Of a stretch of DNA of 64,000 bases, positions 32,661-41,654 are shown one piece after another. The DNA is from Micromonospora parva (GTDB lineage Bacteria; Actinomycetota; Actinomycetes; Mycobacteriales; Micromonosporaceae), in contig NZ_JNZS01000010.1 in NCBI RefSeq assembly GCF_000718515.1, positions 62,001 through 126,000 of the forward strand. Reading direction: 5' to 3'. Position 1 is the stretch's first letter; every line of letters starts with the position of its first letter. The notes beneath the pieces are model-generated. The model did not search any database. It saw only the letters and a list, made by a program, of their open reading frames with translations, and had not been told where the DNA came from. Both the position numbers and the translations under genes were made by a program.

Positions 32661-33260
32661 ATGGGAATCGTGTCACCCGGCTTTCAGGGCCGGCCCCGAA
32701 CGCAGGAGCCGGCCCTGCCACCCGGTCAGTACCTGACCGAGGACTTTCCGGTGCTCTCGGCCGGCCCGACGCCCCGGGTGTCCCTGGACACCTGGGAGTT
32801 CGTCATCTCCGCCGAGAACGGCAGCGAACACCGGTGGTCGTGGCAGGAGCTGATGGCCCTGCCGCAGGAGACGCCGACGGTGGACATCCACTGCGTCACC
32901 CGCTGGTCCAAGCTCGGCACCAGCTGGCAGGGCGTCTCACTGGACACGCTGCTCGCCGACGTCGACACCGGGGCGCACTTCGCGCTGGCGCACTCCTACG
33001 GCGGGTACACCACCAACCTGCCGCTGGACGACCTGCGTGGCGGCCAGGCGTGGGTGGTGCACACCTTCGACGGCGCCCCACTGCCCGCCGAGCACGGCGG
33101 GCCGGCCCGACTGCTGGTGCCGCACCTGTACTTCTGGAAGTCCGCCAAGTGGGTGCGCGGCCTGCGGCTCAAGACGATGGACGAGCCGGGGTTCTGGGAG
33201 ACCGCCGGCTACCACGACTACGGCGACCCGTGGCGCGAACAGCGGTACCAGGGTGACTGA
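32661..33260 (+). CDS. sulfite oxidase-like molybdopterin oxidoreductase
   Basis: 199 aa single molybdopterin-binding domain. Mo-ligating Cys78 in 'VDIHCVTRWSKLGTSWQGVSL', then 'ALAHSYGGYTTNLPLDDL', PLPAEHGGPARLLVPHLYFWKSAKWVRGL: typical of YedY/sulfite-oxidase-like proteins. No signal peptide, so cytosolic, unlike MsrP. Starts MGIVSPGF as relatives do; a TACGAC box 6 bases before ATG hints at leaderless expression. Forms an operon with the flavin reductase (8-bp overlap) and DUF6510, a conserved actinobacterial trio. Substrate unknown. Confidence 0.9.
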   Translation: MGIVSPGFQGRPRTQEPALPPGQYLTEDFPVLSAGPTPRVSLDTWEFVISAENGSEHRWSWQELMALPQETPTVDIHCVTRWSKLGTSWQGVSLDTLLADVDTGAHFALAHSYGGYTTNLPLDDLRGGQAWVVHTFDGAPLPAEHGGPARLLVPHLYFWKSAKWVRGLRLKTMDEPGFWETAGYHDYGDPWREQRYQGD

Positions 33261-34032
33261 GCGCGCCGTGGCGACGAGCACCCAGCCTCGAACGCCGAAC
33301 CGCTGGCAGGTGGGCCGGCTGGTGGAGCGCCGGGTGGAGACGGCGACCGCGCAGACCCTGGTGCTGGAGGTGCCGGACTGGCCGGGGCACCTGCCCGGAC
33401 AGCACGTCGACCTGCGGCTCACCGCCCCCGACGGCTACCAGGCGGCCCGCTCGTACTCGATCGCCGGGCCGGCCGTCGACGGGCCCGGCGGCCCGCGCAT
33501 CGAGGTGACGGTGCAGCGGGTGCACGACGGCGAGGTGTCCCCGTACCTCATCGATGTCTTTTCCGCCGGCGACCCGGTGGAGGTGCGCGGACCGCTCGGT
33601 GGCTGGTTCATCTGGCGCTCCGAGGAGACCGCGCCGGTGCAGCTCGTCGCCGGCGGTTCCGGCATCGTGCCGCTGATGGCGATGATCCGGGCCCGGCGGG
33701 CGGTGGGCAGCAAGGCTCCGTTCCGGCTGATCTACTCGGTGCGCACCCCCGCCGACGTCATCTACGCCGACGAGCTGCGCCGCCGGGTCCGTGACGACTT
33801 CGGGCTGGACGTCGCGTACGTCTACACCCGCGAGGCGCCCGACGGCTGGCGCGGCGAACCGCACCGGATCGGGCTGGCCGACGTCAACACGCACGGGTGG
33901 CCCCCGGATCTGGAACCGCTCACCTACGTCTGCGGCCCGACCGCGTTCGTGGAGACCGTCGCCGACCTGCTGGTGGGGCTGGGTCACCCGTCACGCCGGG
34001 TCAAGACCGAACGCTTCGGCCCCACCGGCTGA
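33253..34032 (+). CDS. ferredoxin-NADP reductase family flavoprotein
   Basis: 259 aa. FAD motif RSYSIAGPA (RxYS), NAD(P)-binding 'LVAGGSGIVPLMAMIRAR' and terminal 'TYVCGPTAFVETVADLLVGLG ... VKTERFGPTG' show an FNR-like reductase without its own iron-sulfur domain. It most likely passes electrons to the molybdo-enzyme whose gene it overlaps by 8 bp. GTG 33253 chosen; GTG 33268 is an alternative. Confidence 0.9.
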   Translation: MTERAVATSTQPRTPNRWQVGRLVERRVETATAQTLVLEVPDWPGHLPGQHVDLRLTAPDGYQAARSYSIAGPAVDGPGGPRIEVTVQRVHDGEVSPYLIDVFSAGDPVEVRGPLGGWFIWRSEETAPVQLVAGGSGIVPLMAMIRARRAVGSKAPFRLIYSVRTPADVIYADELRRRVRDDFGLDVAYVYTREAPDGWRGEPHRIGLADVNTHGWPPDLEPLTYVCGPTAFVETVADLLVGLGHPSRRVKTERFGPTG

Positions 34033-34056
34033 CGCCCGCCCTGTCGAGGAGATCCG

Positions 34057-34350
34057 ATGACCGAGATGTCGTACGTGGACGGCAACATGCTCGACGGCCC
34101 GATGCGTGAGCTGTTCACCGTCGACCTGAGCAGCGCGATGGGCCGCTGTGAGAACTGCGGGATGACCGGCTCGATGGCCAGCCTGCACGTCTACTCGCAC
34201 GCTCCGGGCCTGGTCGCCCGCTGCCCCTCCTGCGAGGAGGTGATGGTGCGCCTGGTGCGCGGGCCGGACCGGGCCTGGCTGGACATGCGCGGCACCACCT
34301 ACCTCCAGGTGCCGATGCCGATGGAGCAGCCGTTCCCCGGCCCGCTCTGA
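34057..34350 (+). CDS. DUF6510 zinc-ribbon-like protein
   Basis: 97 aa. Four cysteines in two pairs, 'GRCENCGMTG' and 'ARCPSCEEVMV', form a probable zinc ribbon; the C-terminus YLQVPMPMEQPF is typical of DUF6510. GAGGAG 5 bases before ATG 34057. Third gene of the molybdo-oxidoreductase operon, 24 bp after the reductase; may assist cofactor or electron transfer. No catalytic role shown. Confidence 0.85.
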   Translation: MTEMSYVDGNMLDGPMRELFTVDLSSAMGRCENCGMTGSMASLHVYSHAPGLVARCPSCEEVMVRLVRGPDRAWLDMRGTTYLQVPMPMEQPFPGPL

Positions 34351-34570
34351 CGGGACGCTCGCCCGGCTGAGGCGCCCCGGTCGTACAGGGCCTGCCACAC
34401 CGGGGCCAGGCTGAGTCCTTCCTCGGTGAGCCGACGCTGGGGCTGGGGTGTGGCAGCGCCCTACCGGGGATGACACCGCCGAAACTCGGGTGCGGTCGAC
34501 CTGGCACACCCCTAGGCTCCCGCTCCGACGGCTGGCACGGCGTCCGGTCGGATGGGAGACGAGCGCTGCG

Positions 34571-35293
34571 ATGACCGCACACCTGTTCGCGATCAGCTTC
34601 GACGCGCGTGAGCCGTTGCGGCTCGCCCGCTTCTGGTCCGCGCTGCTGGGTCGGGAGATGGTGGAGGATCCGCAGGACGGCGTCCTGGTCCTGCCGGGAG
34701 CCGCCCCGGAACTGCGCCTGCGCTTCGTGCCCTGGGATCAGCCGAAGGTCGTCCAGAACCGGATGCACTTCGACCTGACCAGCAGTTCGCTGGAGGACCA
34801 GCGGCAGACGGTGGCCAGGGCGTTGGATCTCGGCGCGCGGCACGCCGACATCGGGCAGGGCCCGGAGATCGATCATGTGGTGCTCGCCGACCCCGAGGGC
34901 AACGAGTTCGACGTCATCGCACCGGGTAACAATTTCCTCGCCGGCTGCGGCTTCGTCGGTGCGCTGGCCTGCGACGGATCGCCGGCGGTGGGGTACTTCT
35001 GGAGTCGGGCGCTCGGGTGGCCGCTGGTCTGGGACGAGGGCGAGGAGACCGCCATCCAGTCACCGAACGGCGGCACGAAGATCACCTGGGGCGGTCCGCC
35101 GTACATGCCGAACGGCGGCCGGGACCGGGTGCGTTTCGATCTCGCCCCGGCCGCTGGCGTCGACTGGGAGGTCGAGGTCGACCGTCTGCTCTCACTCGGT
35201 GCGACCCGGCTCGGCACGGACCCGGACGGGACGGGCCGTCTCGCGCTGGCCGACCCTGATGGTCAGGAGTTCAGCCTGCTGATGCCTCGCTAG
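34571..35293 (+). CDS. two-domain VOC family protein
   Basis: 240 aa, two glyoxalase-like modules: FAISFDAREPLRLARFWSALLG ... 'DPEGNEFDVIAPG' and VGALACDGSPAVGYFWSRALGW ... 'DPDGQEFSLLMPR'. Paralogues of this kind occur many times per actinomycete genome, mostly uncharacterised. ATG 34571 chosen, with GGGAGACGAG 9 bases ahead and a TAGGCT box around 34513. Confidence 0.85.
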   Translation: MTAHLFAISFDAREPLRLARFWSALLGREMVEDPQDGVLVLPGAAPELRLRFVPWDQPKVVQNRMHFDLTSSSLEDQRQTVARALDLGARHADIGQGPEIDHVVLADPEGNEFDVIAPGNNFLAGCGFVGALACDGSPAVGYFWSRALGWPLVWDEGEETAIQSPNGGTKITWGGPPYMPNGGRDRVRFDLAPAAGVDWEVEVDRLLSLGATRLGTDPDGTGRLALADPDGQEFSLLMPR

Positions 35294-35310
35294 GCGCGCC
35301 AACGCCCGCA

Positions 35311-35406
35311 TGATCGTGCTCGATCAGTGAAGTAGTGGTCGCGTGCGCCGCCGGATGCCACTACATCCTTGTTCGAGCACGATCACACGACGTTCGAGCA
35401 CGATCA
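35311..35406. repeat. palindromic element with GATCGTGCTCGATC ends (copy 1)
   Basis: TGATCGTGCTCGATCA (35311-35326) faces GTTCGAGCACGATCA (35371-35385), and a second half-site CGTTCGAGCACGATCA (35391-35406) follows. Inside are GTAGTGG and CCACTAC. The same ends occur at 47495-47569 and 48099-48171. Intergenic between the VOC and GNAT genes. Confidence 0.75.
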
Positions 35407-35478
35407 CGGAACCGCGGGCGCCACGCACCGGCCGGCCGGTTGGACAACGGCGGCAGCGGTCGGTCAGAGTGGTCGGCC

Positions 35479-36006
35479 GTGAGATACCTGCGTAGCGGTG
35501 GTCCCGCCGCGATCCGGCGGCCCCGGCCCACCGACTCCGACGAGTTCGTCGCCGCCGCGCGGCGCAGTCGGGACCTGCACCACCCGTGGTTGGCCGCGCC
35601 GGCCACCCCCGAGGAGTACGACCTCTACCTGCGCCGGATCCGTCGCCGCGACAGCGCCGGTTACCTGATCTGCGACCGGGCCAGCGGCGCGATCGCCGGC
35701 TACGTGAACATCAGCGGCATCGTGCTCGGCGCGCTGCGTGGCGGCTTCCTGGGATACGCGGCGTTCCTGCCGTACAGCGGGACCGGGCACGCCTCGGCGG
35801 GAATCGCCCTGGCGATCGACCACGCGTTCACCTCGGTCGGTCTGCACCGCCTGGAGGCGAACATCCAGCCGGGCAACGAGCCGTCGCGGCGGGTGGCCCG
35901 CAAGCTCGGATTCCGGTTGGAGGGCTTCTCCCCGGACTACCTGTTCATCGACGGCGCCTGGCGCGACCACGAACGCTGGGCGATCACCGCGCCCGCCCCC
36001 GCCTGA
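35479..36006 (+). CDS. GNAT family N-acetyltransferase (RimJ-like)
   Basis: 175 aa from GTG 35479. RimJ/RimL-type pattern: 'IRRPRPTDSDEFVAAARRSRDLHHPW', the acetyl-CoA loop region LPYSGTGHASAGI (in place of Q/RxxGxA), 'LHRLEANIQPGNEPSRRVARKLGFRLEG' and a final ERWAIT. Acts on a protein N-terminus or small amine. No Shine-Dalgarno; start by homology of the first strand. Longer upstream frame crosses the repeat element and was rejected. Confidence 0.88.
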   Translation: MRYLRSGGPAAIRRPRPTDSDEFVAAARRSRDLHHPWLAAPATPEEYDLYLRRIRRRDSAGYLICDRASGAIAGYVNISGIVLGALRGGFLGYAAFLPYSGTGHASAGIALAIDHAFTSVGLHRLEANIQPGNEPSRRVARKLGFRLEGFSPDYLFIDGAWRDHERWAITAPAPA

Positions 36007-36123
36007 CCGCCGGAGCTCCGACGGTCGGGGACGGTCGCAGCGACCACGTTCGGCTGCGGTGCGAGCCGAGCGCGGGTGCCGCGTCCGACGTTTGTCCGGG
36101 GCGTCGACGGGAAACGGCCCGCA

Positions 36124-37425
36124 ATGACGAAACCTCGTGTGGTGATCGTGGGGGCCGGGTTCGCCGGTTACCACGCGGCGAAGACGTTGAGCCGGATCGC
36201 CAGGGACCGGGCCGAGATCGTGGTGCTGAACTCCACCGACTACTTCCTGTACCTGCCGCTGCTGCCCGAGGTGGCGGCCGGGGTGGTCGAGCCCAAGCGG
36301 ATCGCCGTGCCGCTGACGGGGACGCTCAAGGGCGTACGGGTGGTGGTCGGCGAGGCGGACCACGTCGACCTGCAGAACCGGTGGGTCGGCTTCACCCAGG
36401 CCGAGGGGGACAAGAACCGGCTGGCGTACGACCGGCTGATCCTCGCCGTGGGCAGCGTCAACAAGCTGCTGCCCATCCCGGGGGTGACCGAGTACGCGCA
36501 CGGCTTCCGCGGCCTGCCCGAGGCCGTCTACCTGCACGATCACATCGTCCGCCAGCTCGAGCTGGCCGAGCAGGCCGAGGACCCGGCGGAGCAGCAGGCC
36601 CGGGCCACCTTCGTGGTGGTCGGGGCGGGCTACACCGGAACCGAGGTCGCCGCGCACGGGCAGCTGTTCACCGACGCGCTGCACGCCCAACGGCCACGGC
36701 TCACCGTCCGCCCCCGCTGGATGCTGCTCGACGTGGCGTCGCGGGTGCTGCCGGAGTTGGACAAGCGGATGTCGGACACCTCGCACAAGGTGCTCAACCG
36801 CCGTGGGGTGGACGTGCGGATGGGCACCTCGGTGGCCGAGGCGACCTGCGACGGGGTGAAGCTCACCGACGGTGAGTACGTGCCGACCTGCACCCTGGTG
36901 TGGTGTGTGGGGGTGCGCCCCGACCCGTTCGTCAACGAGTTGGGCCTGCGGACCGACCGGGGTCGACTGGTCACCGACGAGTTCCTCAACGTTCCCGGCT
37001 ACCCGGAGGTGTACGCGTGCGGCGACGCCGCCGCCGTGCCGGACCTGGTCAACCCGGGGAAGGTCTGCGGGATGACGGCCCAGCACGCGCAGCGGCAGGG
37101 CAAGCGCGCGGCGTACAACATCGCCGCGTCGTACGGGTTCGGCCGGCGCAAGCCGTACAAGCACCACGACCTGGGCTGGGTCGTCGACCTCGGTGGCAAG
37201 GACGCGGCGGCGAACCCGTTGCAGGTCAACCTGGCCGGGTTGCCGGCCAAGGCGGTCACCCGGGCGTACCACCTGATGGCGATGCCGGGAAACCGCACGC
37301 GGGTCAGTGCCGACTGGGCGTTGGACGCCGCGTTGACCCGCTCGGCCGTCCAGTTGGGGTTGGTGCCGGCGAACGCGGTGCCGTTGGAGAGCACCACGCC
37401 GGAGGTCGCGACCCGGATCCGCTGA
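36124..37425 (+). CDS. type II NADH dehydrogenase (NDH-2)
   Basis: 433 aa. FAD Rossmann motif VIVGAGFAGYHAA at the N-terminus, NADH motif 'FVVVGAGYTGTEVAAHG' mid-protein, and 'VYACGDAAAVPDL' as the second FAD motif. The typical quinone-site AQ pair appears in MTAQHAQRQGK. The C-terminus (RAYHLMAMPGNRTRVSADWALDAA) contains the amphipathic membrane-binding part. It moves electrons from NADH to menaquinone without pumping protons. ATG 36124; no strong ribosome binding site visible. Confidence 0.9.
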   Translation: MTKPRVVIVGAGFAGYHAAKTLSRIARDRAEIVVLNSTDYFLYLPLLPEVAAGVVEPKRIAVPLTGTLKGVRVVVGEADHVDLQNRWVGFTQAEGDKNRLAYDRLILAVGSVNKLLPIPGVTEYAHGFRGLPEAVYLHDHIVRQLELAEQAEDPAEQQARATFVVVGAGYTGTEVAAHGQLFTDALHAQRPRLTVRPRWMLLDVASRVLPELDKRMSDTSHKVLNRRGVDVRMGTSVAEATCDGVKLTDGEYVPTCTLVWCVGVRPDPFVNELGLRTDRGRLVTDEFLNVPGYPEVYACGDAAAVPDLVNPGKVCGMTAQHAQRQGKRAAYNIAASYGFGRRKPYKHHDLGWVVDLGGKDAAANPLQVNLAGLPAKAVTRAYHLMAMPGNRTRVSADWALDAALTRSAVQLGLVPANAVPLESTTPEVATRIR

Positions 37426-37480
37426 GAGCGGTCACCCGGCCGGTCGCCGGGGAGGAGAGCATCGTACGTAGCCGCGCCGG

Positions 37481-38575
37481 TCAGTGGGTGGAGCCGGCCG
37501 GTCGTCCCGGCCGTGCGGCCGGACCGGCCGGCGGGGCGGGCCGCAACCGGCGCGGGCCGTACTCGCGCAGCAGGGTCTGGATGATGCCGGCGGCGGGGAT
37601 GGCCAGCAGCGCGCCGAGCAGACCGGCCAGTTCCGCCGCGAGCAGCACGCTGACCAGCACGGTCAACGGGTTCAGCCGGACCGCGCGGGACAGGATGAGC
37701 GGCTGGAGCAGGTGGTTCTCCACCTGTTGGTAGACCACGAAGAAGACCAGCACCACCACTCCGGCGGTGGGGGAGTGCAGGAAACCGGCACCGGCCGCGA
37801 TCACCGCGCCGAGCGTCGCCCCGACCAGCGGTATCAGGTCGGCGACCGCCACCAGCAGGGCGATCACGGCTGCGAAGGGCACGCCGGTGAGAGCCAGCAC
37901 CGCGTAGGTCAGCGCCCCGCAGATCACGCTGATCAGCAGGTTCCCGGTGAGGTAGCCGGTGACGGTGCGCGACACCTCCCGGCCCACCCGACGCAGCCGC
38001 TCGCCCTGACCGTCCCCGGCCGCCGCGAGCAGGCCGCGGGTGATCCGCGGCGCCTCCAACACCATGAGGTACGCGAGCACGACGACAGTGACCAGCCCGG
38101 CGATCGACTCGACGACGCCGCGCAGCACGCCGACCGCGGGTTGGCGCAGCTGCCCGCCGAAGCCGCGCAGCTGCTCGGAGTGTTCGCTGGCGTAGCGCCG
38201 CGCCCCGGTGCGCTCCAGCAGCTGCCCCACCGGGCCCCGCCCGGCGCGGGCGTCGCGCACCAGCTCGGGGGCCCGGTCGGCGAAGCGGCTCAACTCCCCG
38301 AACAGCGGCACCAGGATGAGCGCGGCCAGGATCGCCAGCAGCACGAACGCGGCGAGGAACACCAGCAGCGTGGCCAGCGCCCGACGGCGGACAAGGCGAC
38401 GTTGCAACCGGTCGACGAGGGGTTTGAGCGCGACCGCGAAGAACGCGGCGAGCACCGCCCAGACCAGCACCCGGCGGGTCGCGTACACGAAGCCCAGCGC
38501 GAGGGCGGTCGCCAGCACCAGACCGATCACGACCAGGGTGCGACGCGCGGTGCCCCGGACGTCGGTGTTGCTCAT
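37481..38575 (-). CDS. AI-2E (PerM/UPF0118) family transporter
   Basis: 364 aa with eight hydrophobic segments. 'AAFFAVALKPLVDRLQRRLVRRRALATLLVFLAAF' at the front and 'VAVADLIPLVGATLGAVIAA', 'YQQVENHLLQPLILSRAVRLNPL' at the back are standard AI-2E markers. Members export AI-2 or act as Na+/H+ antiporters. The Pro/Ala-rich tail is variable. ATG 38575 chosen; a long upstream frame runs into the neighbour gene. Confidence 0.9.
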   Translation of the reverse strand: MSNTDVRGTARRTLVVIGLVLATALALGFVYATRRVLVWAVLAAFFAVALKPLVDRLQRRLVRRRALATLLVFLAAFVLLAILAALILVPLFGELSRFADRAPELVRDARAGRGPVGQLLERTGARRYASEHSEQLRGFGGQLRQPAVGVLRGVVESIAGLVTVVVLAYLMVLEAPRITRGLLAAAGDGQGERLRRVGREVSRTVTGYLTGNLLISVICGALTYAVLALTGVPFAAVIALLVAVADLIPLVGATLGAVIAAGAGFLHSPTAGVVVLVFFVVYQQVENHLLQPLILSRAVRLNPLTVLVSVLLAAELAGLLGALLAIPAAGIIQTLLREYGPRRLRPAPPAGPAARPGRPAGSTH

Positions 38576-38633
38576 CCGGCGCGCCTTCCCCGCGCAGACC
38601 GTCGGAAACCCGGCACGGCGGGCGCAACGGCGA

Positions 38634-39428
38634 TCAGCGCCCGGAGGTGCCGTCCGCGTCGGTGACGGGGTGGGCCCCGGCGACGAACGTGTCGAGCGCG
38701 GCGGCGTGCAACAGACCCCCGGGCACCGGGTCACGCAGGGCGGCCACCGCCAACCGGGCGACCGGCAGCCCGCCGGGGCGGGAGGTGGCGGCCAACACCA
38801 GATTGCCGTACCGGCGGCCGCGCAACATCCGCCGGTCGCCGACCACGCACACGTCGGCGAAGACCGCCCGCAGCGTGGCCACCTGCACCCGGGTGCCGAC
38901 AAGTGGCGGCAGGTCGGTGACGTTGAGCAGGTACAACCCGTCGGGGTGCAGGACGCGGGCCACCTCGGCGACGAACTCGACGGTGCGCACGTGCCGGGGC
39001 ATCCGGGCCGCCCGGTAGATGTCGGCGATCACCAGGTCGTACCGGTCGTCCGGGGTGGAGGTCAGGGCGTTTCGGGCGTCGGCGACCTCCACCCGCACCT
39101 GCGGCGGCAGCGGCGGCAACTCTCGGGCCACCAGGTCGACCACCGCCGCGTCCCGCTCGACGACCCGTTGCGGGGAGCCGGGCCGGGTGGCAGCCAACCA
39201 GCGGGGCAACGTCAACGCCCCGCCGCCCAGGTGCAGGACGCTCAGCGGCGCACCGGCCGGGGCCGCCACGTCCACCGCCGAGGCGATCCGCCGGACGTAC
39301 TCGAAATGCAGGTGGCGCGGATCCTCGAGATCCACGTACGACTGCTCGACCCCGGCGGACAGCAGTGTCCGCCCGGTCCGGCGGACCGGGTCGGCGACCA
39401 GTTCCAGCCGGTCGGCGGCGCGGTTCAT
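38634..39428 (-). CDS. spermidine synthase-like SAM-dependent protein
   Basis: 264 aa. Spermidine-synthase fold: 'APLSVLHLGGGALTLPRWLA' (SAM-binding), 'RVVERDAAVVDLVARELP', 'DRYDLVIADIY'. It lacks the tetramer-forming N-terminal part and the putrescine-binding residues are not obvious; actinobacterial relatives are called fused or spermine/spermidine synthase-like. ATG 39428 is 7 bases after TAGCGT (leaderless). Same strand as the AI-2E gene, 58 bp apart. Confidence 0.8.
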   Translation of the reverse strand: MNRAADRLELVADPVRRTGRTLLSAGVEQSYVDLEDPRHLHFEYVRRIASAVDVAAPAGAPLSVLHLGGGALTLPRWLAATRPGSPQRVVERDAAVVDLVARELPPLPPQVRVEVADARNALTSTPDDRYDLVIADIYRAARMPRHVRTVEFVAEVARVLHPDGLYLLNVTDLPPLVGTRVQVATLRAVFADVCVVGDRRMLRGRRYGNLVLAATSRPGGLPVARLAVAALRDPVPGGLLHAAALDTFVAGAHPVTDADGTSGR

Positions 39429-39435
39429 GTCCGGC

Positions 39436-39441
39436 ACGCTA
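39436..39441 (-). promoter_or_regulatory. leaderless -10 box (TAGCGT)
   Basis: TAGCGT on minus, 7 bases, then ATG 39428; no ribosome binding site. Confidence 0.5.
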
Positions 39442-39543
39442 GCCGAGCCCATGGCCCACCCGGCCGGTGGCCCGGCACGGCCGACGGACCGGCGGACCGG
39501 GTTCGCCCCCGGCCCGCCGGCCCGCCATGTCGCGGTTGTCCGG

Positions 39544-40521
39544 TCAGCTGCCGGCCATCCCGGCTCCCACCTCGTCGATCGCGTCGTCGATCTGGCGGGC
39601 GAGGTCCACGTCGAGCGCGGTCACCCCGTTGGCCTGGTTGGTCCGCACCGTCAACACGGCGGCGGTGTCGCCCGGACGCCCGATGCTCGGGCCGCGGCCG
39701 TTGTCCTGGCGCAGCCGATCCAGCCGGGCGAGCACCCGGTCCAGGTTGTCCGGCGGCAGCGCGACCACCCGGTAGAGGCCCTGGCTGTCGCCGGACCAGT
39801 AGGGCAGGTCGTCCAGCGCCGCGCTGATCTCGTCGTCGTCCAGGGTGGGTGTGGTGGTGGAGGCGCCCACCAGGCCGCCGCCGGCCTCCGGCGGGTTCAG
39901 CAGGTCGCGCAACCCGTCGGGTACGTGCAACGACTCGACCAGGTCGCTGTCCTGCTCGGCGAGCGCGGCGATCGTCGCCTCCGCCTGGTACCGGGCCTGT
40001 TCCGGGGTGTTGCCGCTGATCCGGCCCACCTCGGCCAGGAAGCCGGGCAGGTCCCGGTGCCGCTCGATGCCGTCGACCGGCAGCACGTCGTGCAGCGACG
40101 ACGGCACGGCGGCGAGCAGCCGCTGCCGCTCGGCGGCCTCCAGGGCGAACGCGAGCACCAGCACTGTCGCCTCGGTGCCCACCTTCGCCGTCTTGAAGTC
40201 GACCCCGGCGCGACGCCGGACCTCGTCGACCAGGTCGTGGTAACCCATGCTGCTCACCCCGGCCGCGCCGCCCGGCGGGGACGGCTGCGGACGCGGGTTG
40301 TCGGCGCTACCGACCGGCGGCGGTGCCGGCCCGCCGCGGGTTGTATCCGACTTGTGCGGTCCGGCCGCTGGTGGGCCGGCCCGCTTGCCCGCATCGAGGC
40401 TCGTGAGCTGCTTGGAGGCGCTCAGGCTGGCGCCGATCTCGCTGGGCTGGCGACTCTGTTCACGGGCCTGCCGGGCCAACGCCCGGCGCCGCTGGTTGTC
40501 GCCCTCCATCTGCTTGCGCAT
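39544..40521 (-). CDS. fusion of DUF2267 and pterin-4a-carbinolamine-dehydratase-like domain
   Basis: 325 aa. Basic N-terminus (MRKQMEGDNQRRRALARQAREQ), Pro-rich linker (about 40-90), DUF2267 unit (about 92-210), then a C-terminal PCD fold (about 230-320): 'LDDDEISAALDDLPYWSGD', 'LTVRTNQANGVTALDVDLARQID'. The PCD catalytic His-His-Pro is replaced by GRP (PSIGRPGDTAAV), so dehydratase activity is unlikely; a structural or DCoH-like partner role is conceivable. GGAAGGGG 7 bases before ATG 40521. Confidence 0.75.
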   Translation of the reverse strand: MRKQMEGDNQRRRALARQAREQSRQPSEIGASLSASKQLTSLDAGKRAGPPAAGPHKSDTTRGGPAPPPVGSADNPRPQPSPPGGAAGVSSMGYHDLVDEVRRRAGVDFKTAKVGTEATVLVLAFALEAAERQRLLAAVPSSLHDVLPVDGIERHRDLPGFLAEVGRISGNTPEQARYQAEATIAALAEQDSDLVESLHVPDGLRDLLNPPEAGGGLVGASTTTPTLDDDEISAALDDLPYWSGDSQGLYRVVALPPDNLDRVLARLDRLRQDNGRGPSIGRPGDTAAVLTVRTNQANGVTALDVDLARQIDDAIDEVGAGMAGS

Positions 40522-40721
40522 GGTGGCACCCCTTCCGCTGGGGATCGTGCCTGCGCCAGTCGCCTTCCCGCCGTTCCAGAGAACGAAACGGCGGCCGCCG
40601 GCCGGGTCGGCCCGGCCTCCGCCACGCTTCATCCGCCGAGGGTGAGGGGTGCTCACCCGCTCGGCCCGCAGGATCGGGTCAGGACCGGAGTTCTTCCGAG
40701 GTACACGGAAGGAAGGTCGTC

Positions 40722-41036
40722 ATGAAGGAAGTTGTCGAGATCGTCCCCGCCCGACCCGGTTGGTACGCGCGCTGGCAGCTCACGCCCGAGGTCACCAGGT
40801 GTTACCCGGTGAGCCTGTGGGCGCTGCTGGAGGAGGCCGACGGAACGGGCCGCGAGGTGATCGGGATGGACTGCATCGGTCAGTGGCCCGGCGCGGACGA
40901 CAACGAGGCGGGTGGGCAGTTCGTCCGCTACCTGTACCAGACGCCCGATTCGGGGGAGCCCGAGGACGTCGATGAGACCCCGGTCGGCGATCTGCGTGCC
41001 GACGGCCCCCGGCTCCAGCCGATGACGGCGCCCTAG
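40722..41036 (+). CDS. conserved hypothetical small protein
   Basis: 104 aa, acidic. MKEVVEIVPARPGWYARWQL then 'PVSLWALLEEADGTGREVIGMDC'. No domain I recognise; soluble. Excellent Shine-Dalgarno (GGAAGGAAGG, 5 bases before ATG 40722) and a terminator right after, so a single-gene unit. Divergent from the DUF2267-PCD gene. Confidence 0.75.
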   Translation: MKEVVEIVPARPGWYARWQLTPEVTRCYPVSLWALLEEADGTGREVIGMDCIGQWPGADDNEAGGQFVRYLYQTPDSGEPEDVDETPVGDLRADGPRLQPMTAP

Positions 41037-41046
41037 ACATTCCTCC

Positions 41047-41079
41047 GGCCCCCGACCCCAGGTCCCAGGGTCGGGGGCC
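41047..41079. terminator. bidirectional terminator hairpin
   Basis: GGCCCCCGACCC (41047-41058) and GGGTCGGGGGCC (41068-41079), perfect 12-bp arms with a 9-base loop, between two convergent genes. Confidence 0.8.
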
Positions 41080-41111
41080 ATCCCCGAACGGATCCGGGGA
41101 CGGCTGGCGGA

Positions 41112-41441
41112 TCAGCCGATGGCGCGCACGTCGTCGGAGTACGCCACGGCCAGCAACTCACTCAGGCCGGTGCGGTCGAGCATCCGCTGCAAGTGGGGAC
41201 TGACCCCGGTCAACTGGATCGCCCCGGCGGCACGGTGCACCACCAGCAACGCGCTGAGCCCGGAGGAGTCGCAGAGGGTCACCCCGGTCAGGTCGACCAG
41301 CACCGGGACGCCGCTGCGCAACTCGGCCGCCGCGGCGATCAGCTCGGGCGCGGTGTCGTAGTCGAGCTCGCCGGTCAGCCGGAGTCGGACGTGCCCGGCG
41401 GCGAGCCGGGTTGTCTCGATGGTCAACGGCTGTTCAGGCAT
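41112..41441 (-). CDS. STAS-domain anti-anti-sigma factor
   Basis: 109 aa, SpoIIAA/RsbV-like. 'LRLTGELDYDTAPEL' and the phosphorylation motif LCDSSGLSALL (S59/S60) are intact. In partner switching the dephosphorylated form binds an anti-sigma kinase and is restored by a PP2C phosphatase, which is encoded divergently at 41655. A purine-rich GGAGAATGGAGGG precedes ATG 41441. No anti-sigma kinase gene is visible in the window. Confidence 0.9.
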   Translation of the reverse strand: MPEQPLTIETTRLAAGHVRLRLTGELDYDTAPELIAAAAELRSGVPVLVDLTGVTLCDSSGLSALLVVHRAAGAIQLTGVSPHLQRMLDRTGLSELLAVAYSDDVRAIG

Positions 41442-41654
41442 CCCTCCATTCTCCTTGCCAGCCGACAAAACGCAAAGCGGGGCGGTGACCGCGCACCCGT
41501 GTCCCTGGTGTGGCGTCCGCCGCCGTGTCGGTGCCCGCCACCTGCCGTGGGATGCCGCTGTCCGTGTTCGGGCGTAGGGTGGGCTGGAGACTTTTGACAG
41601 TGGACGCCGGTTCCGGCACGGGTTCGGTGAACGACAAGGAGTGAGGCTCAGCTG

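Noticed and set aside
35311..35406. CRISPR-like repeats
   Set aside because: The GATCGTGCTCG units are inverted, not direct with regular spacers, and no cas genes are in the window.
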